DNA of 25,320 nt from Sedimentisphaerales bacterium (GCA_016932895.1 JAFGCA010000739.1:1-25320); one strand, 5' to 3'; positions 18,543 to 25,320 are shown, numbered from the stretch's first letter. Notes: generated from the sequence alone by a model not told the origin. Translations and numbers: made by a program.

Positions 18543-19946
18543 ATGGCTGGTATGTTCTACTCATTGACAGAAGCGGCCGCGAAGCTCGGCCAGACAGAGG
18601 ACGAGGTAAAGCAACTGGCCAAGGAAGGCAAGCTTCGCGAGTTCCGCGACGGTTCGAACCTGCTGTTCAAGATCGAGGAGGTCGACGCGCTGCTGGGCGG
18701 TGCGGAGCCGGAGGTTGTGGATCTGGACGCCGAGCTTGAGGCGACCGCACCGGACGAGGCCCTGGCCGAGATCGCCGAGCCTGAGTTCGAGGCCGAACCC
18801 ACCGCCGAAATGCCGCTCGAAGAGGAGATCCTCGACCTCGAGCCCGAGATGGAAATCGCTCCTGAGCTGGAACCGGCGGCCGAGGGGACGGCGGAATTCG
18901 ATCTCACCGAAGAGCAACTGCCCGAGCCGCCCGCCGCCGACATAGAGATCGAGCCGGAAGCGGTCGAGCTGGAGGCCGTCGGCGAGGCCGAAGGGACATC
19001 CGAACTCGGTTTCGCACCGGAAGCCACCGGAACGACCGCCGAAGAAGAGGCCCTCGTCCTGGACGAAGACGAAATCCCCGCCGAGCCCCTCGCCGAGGGC
19101 ACCGAAGAGGAGATTTTCCTGGCCCCCGAGAGCGGCATCCTCGGCGCCGAGAGCGATATTACCGACATGGACACCGCCCTGACCGGCGAAGGCGTCAGCG
19201 TCCTGGGCGGAACGGACACCGGCTACGACGTCACCGAGGACTCGATGGCCGAAACCGTCGGTCCGGCCGGCACCAGCACGGAAGCCTCTCTCGAAGAGAT
19301 CGAGGACGACGTGAACCTCGACAGCTTCGGCAGCGGCTCCGGCCTGCTCGATTTGTCCCTCCAGGCCGACGATACGTCACTCGGCGGCATTCTCGACGAA
19401 ATCTACACCGCTGAAGGCGGCGAGGAAGGCGTCCCGGGCGAGGATTCCGGCACGGTCGAAGACATGACCGCCGAGGCCGAGCACGGCGTCCCCGAGGAAG
19501 GACTGGCAGCGCCGGAACCGGTCGCCATGGCCATGGGTCCGGCCGTAGGGGCCGCCGCCTTCGTCGAAGCGCCACCGGATACGCAGAGCAACATGCTCGG
19601 CATGATGCTGTTTCTGCCCCTGGCGGCCCTGCTCTATGCCGCCATCGTCACCGTCGCGGCCCAGAGACAGGTCATGCCCTCGATCCTCGAATCCGTCCAG
19701 GGCCTCATCTGGTTCATCATGGGCGGCGCCGTCGTGGTAGCGGCCATCATCGTCGGTGCCTCGTTCGCCATGGGTGGCGAAAAGACCAGGGCCCCCAAAG
19801 CCAAGAAAGCCAAAAAGGGCAAGAAAGAAAAAGCACCCAAAGAAAAGAAGGCCAAGGCCCCCAAACCCAAAAAAGAGAAAAAACCCAAGGCCGAAAAACC
19901 CAAAAAAGAAAAGAAACCCTTCTTGGGTAAAAAGAAGGCCAAATAA
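18543..19946 (+). CDS. Membrane protein with N-terminal excisionase-like HTH, acidic linker and lysine-rich tail
   Basis: A 467-residue protein with four contrasting parts. Residues 1-50 (FYSLTEAAAKLGQTEDEVKQ, LREFRDGSNLLFKIEEVDAL) match the MerR/excisionase-type helix-turn-helix that reads DNA or other partners. About 50-340 is a low-complexity stretch very rich in Glu, Ala and Pro with few basic residues, probably disordered. Two hydrophobic segments (about 350-373, MLGMMLFLPLAALLYAAIV; and 387-408, LIWFIMGGAVVVAAIIVGA) are membrane helices. The last 55 residues are almost entirely Lys, Ala, Pro and Glu (KKAKKGKKEKAPKEKK), ending PFLGKKKAK. The two helices place both ends on the same side, presumably the cytoplasm. 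AGGAGAAGGAAG just before the ATG supports the start. I know no characterised homologue. A role tethering DNA or a complex to the membrane is inference. The gene stands alone, with its own promoter and terminator. Confidence 0.8.
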   Translation: MAGMFYSLTEAAAKLGQTEDEVKQLAKEGKLREFRDGSNLLFKIEEVDALLGGAEPEVVDLDAELEATAPDEALAEIAEPEFEAEPTAEMPLEEEILDLEPEMEIAPELEPAAEGTAEFDLTEEQLPEPPAADIEIEPEAVELEAVGEAEGTSELGFAPEATGTTAEEEALVLDEDEIPAEPLAEGTEEEIFLAPESGILGAESDITDMDTALTGEGVSVLGGTDTGYDVTEDSMAETVGPAGTSTEASLEEIEDDVNLDSFGSGSGLLDLSLQADDTSLGGILDEIYTAEGGEEGVPGEDSGTVEDMTAEAEHGVPEEGLAAPEPVAMAMGPAVGAAAFVEAPPDTQSNMLGMMLFLPLAALLYAAIVTVAAQRQVMPSILESVQGLIWFIMGGAVVVAAIIVGASFAMGGEKTRAPKAKKAKKGKKEKAPKEKKAKAPKPKKEKKPKAEKPKKEKKPFLGKKKAK

Positions 19947-19974
19947 CCCACCCGCCAACAACCAGCAAAACCCC

Positions 19975-20005
19975 AAAGGCCCCCGCCCCCGCGAGGGCCT
20001 TTTTT
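19975..20005 (+). terminator. Intrinsic terminator
   Basis: AAAGGCCC (19975-19982) pairs with GGGCCTTT (19995-20002), a GC-rich stem followed by TTTT. It lies 28 bases after the HTH/membrane protein stop and isolates that gene from the R-M operon that follows. Confidence 0.85.
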
Positions 20006-20071
20006 CGTTGAACGTAGCCACGCCTATCTCACCGAATCGGGTTTGCAGAAGCGTCCAGCCGAGAAAGTTCT

Positions 20072-20100
20072 TTGCCAAAGGGGGTTTTATGCACTATACT
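20072..20100 (+). promoter_or_regulatory. Promoter of the second restriction-modification operon
   Basis: TTGCCA (20072-20077) and TATACT (20095-20100) are 17 bases apart, each one mismatch from consensus. The predicted start near 20107 leaves a leader of about 165 bases before the methyltransferase. That leader contains TGAGGAA/TTCCTCA (20186-20192 and 20204-20210) with outer GACA/TGTC pairs, a possible attenuator-like hairpin. No controller (C) protein gene is present. Confidence 0.55.
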
Positions 20101-20273
20101 ATCGTTTTGACTCAGGTGGATGTCGGCTTCATGGAGCTGTCTGGGAATGTGGAACTGGCCCGAGATGAGTTTTGACATGCATCATTGAGGAAGCCTGGGC
20201 CTTTTCCTCATGTCGGTGTATTCCGGCAGCGGACGGCGTATGTGGGAGCGACGATTGCTTCGTGAGACGCTGA

Positions 20274-21392
20274 ATGGGTAGAAGAAAAAGAGCAGAGGTT
20301 TCGGATTCAAAGCGGCGAACCAAGCGGCCCGCCACGCGCAAGCCAAAGAGTAGGACTATTGTCGCGGTCGATTTGTTCTGTGGGGCTGGTGGGCTAACAA
20401 GAGGTCTTCTTGATGCAGGAATCCGGGTTGTCGCGGGCTATGACATTGACGAGATATGTCGTTTTCCATATGAGCACAACAACGCACCGGTAGTGTTCAA
20501 GAGAGAGAGCGTCAGTGACATCACGGCTCGAGAATTGCAGCAACTTTACCCAACCGACTGCTGGCGCGTGCTGGTCGGGTGTGCACCGTGCCAACCCTTC
20601 TCCCGATATACCCAAGGTTTTCACGCTGCTTCCGATGAGAAATGGGGCCTACTTCGTCACTTCGCTGGACTCGTCGAGGATCTGAAGCCGCATGTAGTTA
20701 GTATGGAGAATGTCCCAGAACTACAGCGACATCGCATTTTTCATCAGTTCGTGAAGCGACTCAAGGCGTTTCAGTACGAAATCAGCTTCTCTGTCGTCTT
20801 CTGTCCTGACTACGGCATCCCCCAACAGCGCAGTCGCCTGGTCTTGTTCGCCTCGCGCTTGGGGTCGATCAAGATAACGCCACCCACCCACACTCCTGAT
20901 CGGTATCTCACTGTCCGCTCAGCCATTCGGCATCTGCCAACCTTGGCCGCTGGCAAAGTATCACCAGAGGATGCACTGCATCGGAGCAGCAACCTTTCGC
21001 CGCTGAACCGACGACGCGTACGGGCCTCACACCCTGGTGGCACTTGGCGTGACTGGGATCCAGCGTTGAGAGCACACTGCCATCGAAAGAAAAAGGGCAA
21101 GACCTACCCCAGCGTCTACGGGCGCATGGAGTGGGATTCGCCTTCGCCGACGATTACGACGCAATTCTTCGGATTTGGGAACGGCCGCTTCGGACACCCG
21201 GAAGACGACCGTGCCATATCACTTCGAGAGGGCGCTGTGCTTCAAACGTTCCCGCGGAATTATCAGTTTGTCGAAGAAGGAGGGAAATACTACTATAAGA
21301 GGATAGGGCGCCTGATCGGCAATGCGGTGCCGGTGCGTCTCGGCGAGGTCATTGGGAATAGCATAAAAGCTCATTTGGGAAAGCATGAGTAG
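20274..21392 (+). CDS. DNA (cytosine-5) methyltransferase
   Basis: A 372-residue 5-methylcytosine methyltransferase using S-adenosylmethionine. Motif I VDLFCGAGGLTRG (from residue 32) binds the cofactor. Motif IV GCAPCQPFS holds the catalytic Cys106. Motif VI is MENV (Glu145). Motif VIII is PQQRSRLVLFA. The target-recognition part lies around 250-310 (GKTYPSVYGRMEWDSPSPTI), and motif X is RLIGNAVPVRLGE. The first 28 residues are strongly basic (RRKRAEVSDSKRRTKRPATR) and are not needed by the family, so a later start is possible, though no better ATG or ribosome site is seen. The recognition sequence cannot be read from the protein. It opens a five-frame operon with an ATPase and two nucleases and is expected to protect host DNA from them. 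Base composition is lower in G/C than the genes to its left, suggesting transfer. Confidence 0.93.
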   Translation: MGRRKRAEVSDSKRRTKRPATRKPKSRTIVAVDLFCGAGGLTRGLLDAGIRVVAGYDIDEICRFPYEHNNAPVVFKRESVSDITARELQQLYPTDCWRVLVGCAPCQPFSRYTQGFHAASDEKWGLLRHFAGLVEDLKPHVVSMENVPELQRHRIFHQFVKRLKAFQYEISFSVVFCPDYGIPQQRSRLVLFASRLGSIKITPPTHTPDRYLTVRSAIRHLPTLAAGKVSPEDALHRSSNLSPLNRRRVRASHPGGTWRDWDPALRAHCHRKKKGKTYPSVYGRMEWDSPSPTITTQFFGFGNGRFGHPEDDRAISLREGAVLQTFPRNYQFVEEGGKYYYKRIGRLIGNAVPVRLGEVIGNSIKAHLGKHE

Positions 21393-23055
21393 TGACAAGC
21401 CATTTACGTTCGAGATTTCCCTAAGTGTCTTGAATCACTTGGGAAGAAGTCTATATCGCAGTTTTGCGACCGTTCTTGGAGAAGCGATTTCCAATTCGTG
21501 GGACGCTGACGCAAAGAACGTGTGGATATACCTTGATGGCGCGGCAAATGGTTTCTGGATCAAGGACGACGGGATCGGCATGACGTCGGAGGATTTCCAG
21601 AACAAATTCCTGAAGATCGGCTATTCCAAGCGAAAAGGCGGCAAGAAATGCTCTCAAAGAGGCAGGCCTTTCATTGGGAGAAAGGGCATTGGAAAACTAG
21701 CTTTGCTGTCGTGTGCAGAGAGGATTACTGTTGTTTCAAAGGTAAGAAATGGCGAGTACGTGGGGGGGGCTATCGACAACCCTGAACTGGATGACGCTAT
21801 TACCGAAGATTTGACTACGCAAGAATATGTCTTAGGTGCCCCGGATATAGACAGCGACCCGTTTGGGGAGTACACGAAGGACCACAAACAGGGGACGATA
21901 ATTCATTTCCAAAACCTCAATGACACGGTCAGACGCAGTTTCGATTTCCTGGCTAAGATGATCGCCCTCTACTTTCGCTTTTCCCTCCTTGACAAGTCTT
22001 TCGTGATCTTTCTTAACGGCGAGAAGATCACGCACAACAATCTTAGTGATCTTGCGGAAAGGACAGAGTTTCTTTGGAGGATCGGCAATGCCCCCGATCC
22101 CTTCGTTAAAAGCCTGGAGAAAGCGTTTTCCAAGGATAAGTCCGGTCATGAGAGCAAGAACTTGCAGATTGCTGGCGCTTCGGGTTTCATTGCTTCGGTA
22201 AAGAAACCGCGGGATTTGAAGATCATGACCACCGACGAGCGCGTCGGAATTGACTTGTTCGTAAATGGGCGTTTGCGCGAAAGAGATATCCTCAAGCATA
22301 TACCTACCGCACGACTCGTCGAAAGCTACCTCTATGGACAGATACACTTCGATGCGTTAGATGACAAGACAGATCGCTTCACCAGCAGTCGAGAAGGTAT
22401 TGTAGCCGACGACCCGACATTCAAGTCGTTTCTTGAGAGATTCAAGAAAGCAGTATCTGTAGTTGTCGAAGATTGGGACAAATGGCGAATCAAGCATCGT
22501 GAAGAAGGCGATGCCGAAAACGAGAGAATTCCGAAGACCGAGAGGGCATCTCGCGGCCTCTACAATGCCGTTTCCAAAGAGTATGAATCGCCCAAAGATT
22601 CAAAGACGCCTCGTAAGGTGGACGGCTGGGTGGATGATTTGAGTGCAGACGCTACGTTCAATTTTGAATCGTATGCTGAGTGTTTCATTTCAGAGAACCT
22701 GGTACGCAAATTCATAACTGACAGGCGCATTCCCTTGTCAGAAGAAGCGAGCAAAGTGGCGGAGAGATGGAAGAACACGGAAGCAGCCAACAAAAACAAG
22801 GGCAACATAAGCATTGAAATCCGGAGAACGGATAAGAAACTGAGCTACTTGTCGATGGACGATTTGGCAAACCTCGTCGACAAGAAGGATAAGATCAAAG
22901 ATGCCTGCCTTGCCAGAGACGCAGCAGAGTTCAAACCCATCAGAGATGCGGTTGCACATACAGCGCTCTTGACAGATGCCGCCAAGAAGAAGCTGGCGAG
23001 CGTTCGGGAGAACATCAAGGGAAGGGTCAGGGCGCTGCTGTCCGCAGGCAAGTAA
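21385..23055 (+). CDS. GHKL ATPase of the R-M-associated MORC/MutL-like type
   Basis: A 556-residue ATPase starting inside the end of the methyltransferase (8-base overlap, ATGAGTAG), which implies coupled translation. The N-terminal GHKL fold is clear: Glu33 and Asn37 in EAISNSWDADA (catalytic base and Mg ligand), DDGIGM (61-66) for adenine binding, and GRKGIGKLAL (98-107) as the ATP lid. A second domain of S5 type probably follows (about 190-350, including VGIDLFVNGRLRERDIL). The C-terminal 200 residues are helical and charged; RDAVAH at 520-525 fits the R-x4-H motif of HEPN domains. In the family, such proteins are prokaryotic MORC/paraMORC ATPases linked to restriction systems with Vsr-like or HNH nucleases, and ATP-driven clamping of DNA is proposed. 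No nuclease motif is visible in the protein itself. It is relatively A/T-rich compared with the flanking chromosome. Confidence 0.88.
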   Translation: MSSDKPFTFEISLSVLNHLGRSLYRSFATVLGEAISNSWDADAKNVWIYLDGAANGFWIKDDGIGMTSEDFQNKFLKIGYSKRKGGKKCSQRGRPFIGRKGIGKLALLSCAERITVVSKVRNGEYVGGAIDNPELDDAITEDLTTQEYVLGAPDIDSDPFGEYTKDHKQGTIIHFQNLNDTVRRSFDFLAKMIALYFRFSLLDKSFVIFLNGEKITHNNLSDLAERTEFLWRIGNAPDPFVKSLEKAFSKDKSGHESKNLQIAGASGFIASVKKPRDLKIMTTDERVGIDLFVNGRLRERDILKHIPTARLVESYLYGQIHFDALDDKTDRFTSSREGIVADDPTFKSFLERFKKAVSVVVEDWDKWRIKHREEGDAENERIPKTERASRGLYNAVSKEYESPKDSKTPRKVDGWVDDLSADATFNFESYAECFISENLVRKFITDRRIPLSEEASKVAERWKNTEAANKNKGNISIEIRRTDKKLSYLSMDDLANLVDKKDKIKDACLARDAAEFKPIRDAVAHTALLTDAAKKKLASVRENIKGRVRALLSAGK

Positions 23056-23099
23056 GACATACCGCCTGAACGATCTGACGTTCCTTGATAGATTGGCCG

Positions 23100-23579
23100 A
23101 TGGTTGACCACATGACTCCAGAACAACGATCTCGTGCCATGTCACGAGTCAAGTTGCGTGATGGGCCACTTGAACGAGAGATCCAGCAGGGACTGCGCCG
23201 TCGCGGCCTTCGTTTCCAGAGGCATGTCAAGTCTTTGCCTGGATCACCGGATATTGTGTTCGCGAAGGAGAAGGTGGCGATCTTTATAGATGGTGATTTC
23301 TGGCATGGTTGGCGCTTGCCCGCTTGGGAGCACACACTGCCACCTTTCTGGAAGGAGAAGCTTAACGTGAACCGAAAGCGCGATCGTCGCAACTTCCGCA
23401 AGCTCCGCGCTCTCGGCTGGCGACCCATCCGCATTTGGGAGCACCAGATCAAGAGGAACCCAGACGCCTGTATCCACACAATTATGACCGTCGTGTCTGA
23501 CCGGAGATCCGGGGCTACCCCACGGAAATCGGGAGGAAATCGGGGGACGGCATACTTAATTCAGGACAGAAATGAGTAA
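23100..23579 (+). CDS. Vsr-like endonuclease lacking the Vsr zinc ligands
   Basis: A 159-residue nuclease of the very-short-patch-repair fold. The opening HMTPEQRSRAMSRVK is diagnostic. Catalytic residues align with E. coli Vsr: Glu25, Asp51 in GSPDIVF, and His69 in DFWHG. In E. coli Vsr the zinc site uses Cys66, His71, Cys73 and Cys117. Here the matching places are Asp66, Trp71, Leu73 and His/Gln at WEHQI, and His64 is Asp. Mismatch-specific repair is therefore unlikely, and a role as the cutting subunit of the R-M operon is more plausible (inference). ATG 23100 is chosen to match the family N-terminus; a TTG at 23085 would add 5 residues. The C-terminal 30 residues after VVSDRRSG are extra. 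Located 44 bases after the ATPase gene. Confidence 0.88.
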   Translation: MVDHMTPEQRSRAMSRVKLRDGPLEREIQQGLRRRGLRFQRHVKSLPGSPDIVFAKEKVAIFIDGDFWHGWRLPAWEHTLPPFWKEKLNVNRKRDRRNFRKLRALGWRPIRIWEHQIKRNPDACIHTIMTVVSDRRSGATPRKSGGNRGTAYLIQDRNE

Positions 23580-23621
23580 ACTGTTGCCGGAATACAGCTC
23601 CAAGTGTAGGGGAGCGAGACA

Positions 23622-24407
23622 ATGGCAGAGAGCGGCGTGACAGCTCGCCGGAACTGGACACGCGTCGAAACGTTGGCGGCGTTTAATCTCTACGCCCGTA
23701 CCCCGTTCGGGCGCCTCCATGCGCGAAATCCAGAGGTCGTTGCGCTTGCACATCAACTTCGACGCACGCCCAACAGCGTTGCGATGAAGTGCTGCAATCT
23801 CGCTGCGCTCGATCCCGCCCTTCACTCGCGCGGTATCACGGGACTACGCAATATCTCGAAGCTTGACAGGCGGGTGTGGGAGGAGTTTCACGATAGCCCT
23901 GAAGTGATCGGATACGAGTCGGAAATCGCGGTCTCAACAGCAACGCAACAGCCGCCGCGCATGCTCGACGAGAACGATCCCGTTCTCATCATCGCAGGTA
24001 CTGACCGTGAGGCCATTCGGCGCGTACGAATAACGCAGCATTTGTTCCGCCAAATGGTCCTGTCGGGTTATAAGGAACAGTGTGCTGTTTGCACACTGCC
24101 TGCGCGCGAACTGCTTGTTGCTTCTCACATCGTCGGATGGGCTGTCGATGAGCGAAACCGCATGAATCCGCGCAACGGCATCTGTCTTTGTTCCTTGCAC
24201 GACCGCGCGTTCGACACCGGGCTGATGGACGTTGACGAAGAATACAGGATACATGTGACGCCCCGATGTATGATCGATCAGAATCATCCAGTGGCAAGAG
24301 AAATGCTCTACGGTTTTGAGGGAGCCTCCCTAACCCTCCCAGAGCGGTGGTTGCCTGATCCATCTCTGCTCGCCCACCGTCGCGAGTTGCTTAGATTGTC
24401 TGTGTAG
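23622..24407 (+). CDS. HNH endonuclease of the restriction type (HNH_2-like)
   Basis: A 261-residue protein whose C-terminal half is an HNH nuclease: CAVC (Cys154, Cys157), then LLVASHIVGW (His169), NPRNGICLC (Asn185), LHDRAFDTGL (His193). These form the beta-beta-alpha-metal site that nicks or cuts DNA. The ASHI...NG...LH..FD pattern is that of HNH_2 proteins, many annotated as restriction endonucleases. The N-terminal half (WTRVETLAAFNLYARTPFG, then RRTPNSVAMKCCNLAALDP) is a helical domain seen in related HNH restriction proteins and may recognise DNA. GGGAG lies 7 bases before the ATG, and only 42 bases separate it from the Vsr-like gene, so it belongs to the same operon. Whether HNH or Vsr-like protein makes the restriction cut cannot be told. 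Confidence 0.88.
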   Translation: MAESGVTARRNWTRVETLAAFNLYARTPFGRLHARNPEVVALAHQLRRTPNSVAMKCCNLAALDPALHSRGITGLRNISKLDRRVWEEFHDSPEVIGYESEIAVSTATQQPPRMLDENDPVLIIAGTDREAIRRVRITQHLFRQMVLSGYKEQCAVCTLPARELLVASHIVGWAVDERNRMNPRNGICLCSLHDRAFDTGLMDVDEEYRIHVTPRCMIDQNHPVAREMLYGFEGASLTLPERWLPDPSLLAHRRELLRLSV

Positions 24408-24422
24408 TTGGAGGTTGGCACA

Positions 24423-24647
24423 ATGGTCACAACGCCCCAACCATTGGATGAGAGAATTAGGAGGCTGGCGATTTCGCTCCAGCGTCAGAAGACTCGAATG
24501 GAAACCAATGGCCTCCAGCGAGGGCTATGGGACGCCTATTGAAAACTCTCAGAGGCTATCTGGAGCCTGGAGAACGCGGTAGCGATCAGTGCACCTGCGC
24601 TCCGAGATGAAGAGGACGAATGGTTCTCCAAGCAGGGAAGACACTGA
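24423..24647 (+). pseudogene. Small operon-terminal gene interrupted by an in-frame TGA
   Basis: GGAGG (24410-24414) stands 8 bases before an ATG at 24423, 15 bases after the HNH stop, so a gene is expected here. The frame encodes 39 residues (MVTTPQPLDERIRRLAISLQ ... GLWDAY), meets TGA at 24540-24542, and then stays open in the same frame for 34 more codons (KLSEAIWSLENAVAISAPAL ...) to TGA at 24645-24647. Both halves are amphipathic and helix-like, as if one 74-residue protein. TGA replacing CGA (Arg) by a C-to-T change is the simplest explanation. A functional 39-residue protein is the alternative. The family is not recognised. Confidence 0.45.
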
Positions 24648-24794
24648 GTAATTGGTCCATCCAGACCTCCGCGTCTTGGGAGCGTAGTCTCACAGGCTAC
24701 TTAAAGGTGTGCGGTACATTCTTAGCCTTCATCGCGGGATACGCATGGTCTGTGACACGTGGGACGAGACGGGCATATGAGAATCCGCATGGGC

Positions 24795-25125
24795 TTCAAG
24801 CCCTTCCTACGGGCTTTGAATTGATGAAGGATGATTGATTATTGATCATTTTCTTCGCGTCCTTCGCGTTCTTCGTGGTTCACAATCCGTCGTTCGTGCC
24901 CCGTGATCCGGGGCACGTGAGATTGCCGCGCTGCGCTCGCAATGACGAAACCGAATCCGTGTCAATCTCGCGTAAATCAGTGTCTAAAAGGAAGTTATCT
25001 GCGTCCATCGGCGTTCATCTGCGGTTCCACGTCCATAACTCGTGATCCGGGGCATGTGGGGATTATTTCTTCGCGTCCTTCGTGGTTCCATAAAGGATCT
25101 CCGTGTCCTCGGCGTCTCTGTGGTG
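24795..25125 (-). repeat. Composite degenerate intergenic repeat (right copy)
   Basis: Read on the minus strand, this contains the same unit types as 11855-12035: CTCCGTG/CACAGAG-type and CTTCGCGTCC-type runs, ATCTGCGTCC/CGCAGAT runs, and the exact 18-base core at 24814-24831 shared in inverted orientation with 12018-12035. It also holds a direct repeat, CGTGATCCGGGGCACGTGAG (24902-24921) and CGTGATCCGGGGCATGTGGG (25041-25060), and a reduced REP-like unit (24920-24946). A hairpin of GGGCTT type at 24795-24820 may end the R-M transcript. The right edge (from 25063) overlaps the 3' end of the AP2 gene. Confidence 0.7.
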
Positions 25126-25320
25126 CGTAACGGGTTCGGTGCCGATGGCTTCGGGGAGGTTTAAGTAGGCGAATTCTCCTTGTAGTTCGTAGGCTTTTCG
25201 GTCTCGGGCTTTGGCGGCTTCTATCTGGTCTTCGAAGGTTCCGAGGTAGTGGGTGGTTCCGCCGGACTTGATGGCGGCGTACCACTTGTCGCCCCGGGGG
25301 TAGACGCCTTTGAAGCGGGA
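25063..25320 (-). CDS. AP2-domain protein (partial, 5' end outside window)
   Basis: The minus strand reads open from the window edge to TAA at 25065-25063, 85 residues. FKGVYPRGDKWYAAIKSGG, then YLGTFEDQIEAAKARDRKA and GEFAYLNLPE reproduce the AP2/ERF DNA-binding domain (a three-stranded sheet with conserved Gly, Trp and Leu-Gly-x-Phe, then a helix with Ala-Ala). In bacteria this domain occurs in HNH homing-type nucleases and in small stand-alone proteins that are abundant in planctomycete genomes; an HNH part, if any, would lie outside the window. The final 20 or so residues (HHRDAEDTEILYGTTKDAKK) are encoded by the degenerate repeat DNA and are unlikely to be conserved. Confidence 0.8.
   Translation of the reverse strand, partial: SRFKGVYPRGDKWYAAIKSGGTTHYLGTFEDQIEAAKARDRKAYELQGEFAYLNLPEAIGTEPVTHHRDAEDTEILYGTTKDAKK

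Noticed and set aside
20089..20175. 28-codon frame MHYTIVLTQVDVGFMELS... with a good ribosome site, reminiscent of HicB antitoxin starts
   Set aside because: The similarity covers only about eight residues, no toxin is adjacent, and the best promoter (20072-20100) would start transcription after its ATG.
23100..23579. Annotation as a true Vsr mismatch-repair enzyme
   Set aside because: All four zinc ligands and His64 of E. coli Vsr are replaced, and the gene sits in an ATPase/HNH restriction context.
24620..24838. 72-codon frame with a hydrophobic stretch overlapping the end of the small R-M gene
   Set aside because: It runs into the repeat block, has a weakly placed ribosome site and no recognisable family; too weak to list as a gene.

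Overview
The window looks like a high-GC chromosomal segment from a Planctomycetota bacterium, most likely of the Phycisphaerae/Sedimentisphaerales type. This is inferred from content, not from a search. The indicators are a spirochaete/planctomycete/mitochondrial-type EF-G, a type IV pilin-like pseudopilin with the FTLIELL leader, a Tat-exported formylglycine sulfatase, several secreted glycoside hydrolases, a lectin/fibronectin/PA14 surface protein, and the degenerate intergenic repeats common in environmental planctomycete-like genomes.

Layout. 1-203 is the 3' end of an unidentified gene. 600-4147 holds two translation/RNA genes (EF-G, then a RhlE-type DEAD-box helicase), each with its own upstream signals, ending in a bidirectional terminator. 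4274-11677 is a polysaccharide/surface block: a multidomain secreted protein (minus), a pseudopilin (plus), then a sulfatase plus (alpha/alpha)6-barrel glycosidase pair (minus, 36 bases apart, probably an operon). 11855-13768 carries a composite intergenic repeat followed by a PaeR7I/XhoI-type restriction-modification (R-M) pair; the nuclease gene is frameshifted and the methyltransferase is intact. A 135-base MITE-like element follows. 14102-17857 has two further secreted carbohydrate-active proteins (a clan GH-A hydrolase and a GHL6-type hydrolase) separated by a REP-like palindrome. 18232-18307 is tRNA-Pro(UGG) on the minus strand, divergent from an unusual membrane protein with an N-terminal excisionase-like DNA-binding domain (18543-19946) that ends in a strong terminator.

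The most interesting region is 20072-24647, with visibly lower GC than its surroundings. It is an operon-like R-M island: a 5-methylcytosine methyltransferase, a GHKL (MORC/MutL-like) ATPase overlapping it by 8 bases, a Vsr-like nuclease that has lost the zinc ligands of true Vsr, an HNH nuclease, and a small last gene interrupted by an in-frame TGA. This matches the R-M-linked prokaryotic MORC/paraMORC ATPase neighbourhoods known from comparative genomics, whose mechanism is little explored. The methylase presumably marks host DNA, while the ATPase with one or both nucleases acts on unmarked DNA.

The right end (about 24795-25125) is another composite repeat block, sharing an exact 18-base core in inverted orientation with the block at 11855-12035. 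The window ends inside a minus-strand AP2-domain protein whose C-terminal tail is encoded by that repeat sequence. The two R-M systems therefore lie between inverted copies of the same repeat family.
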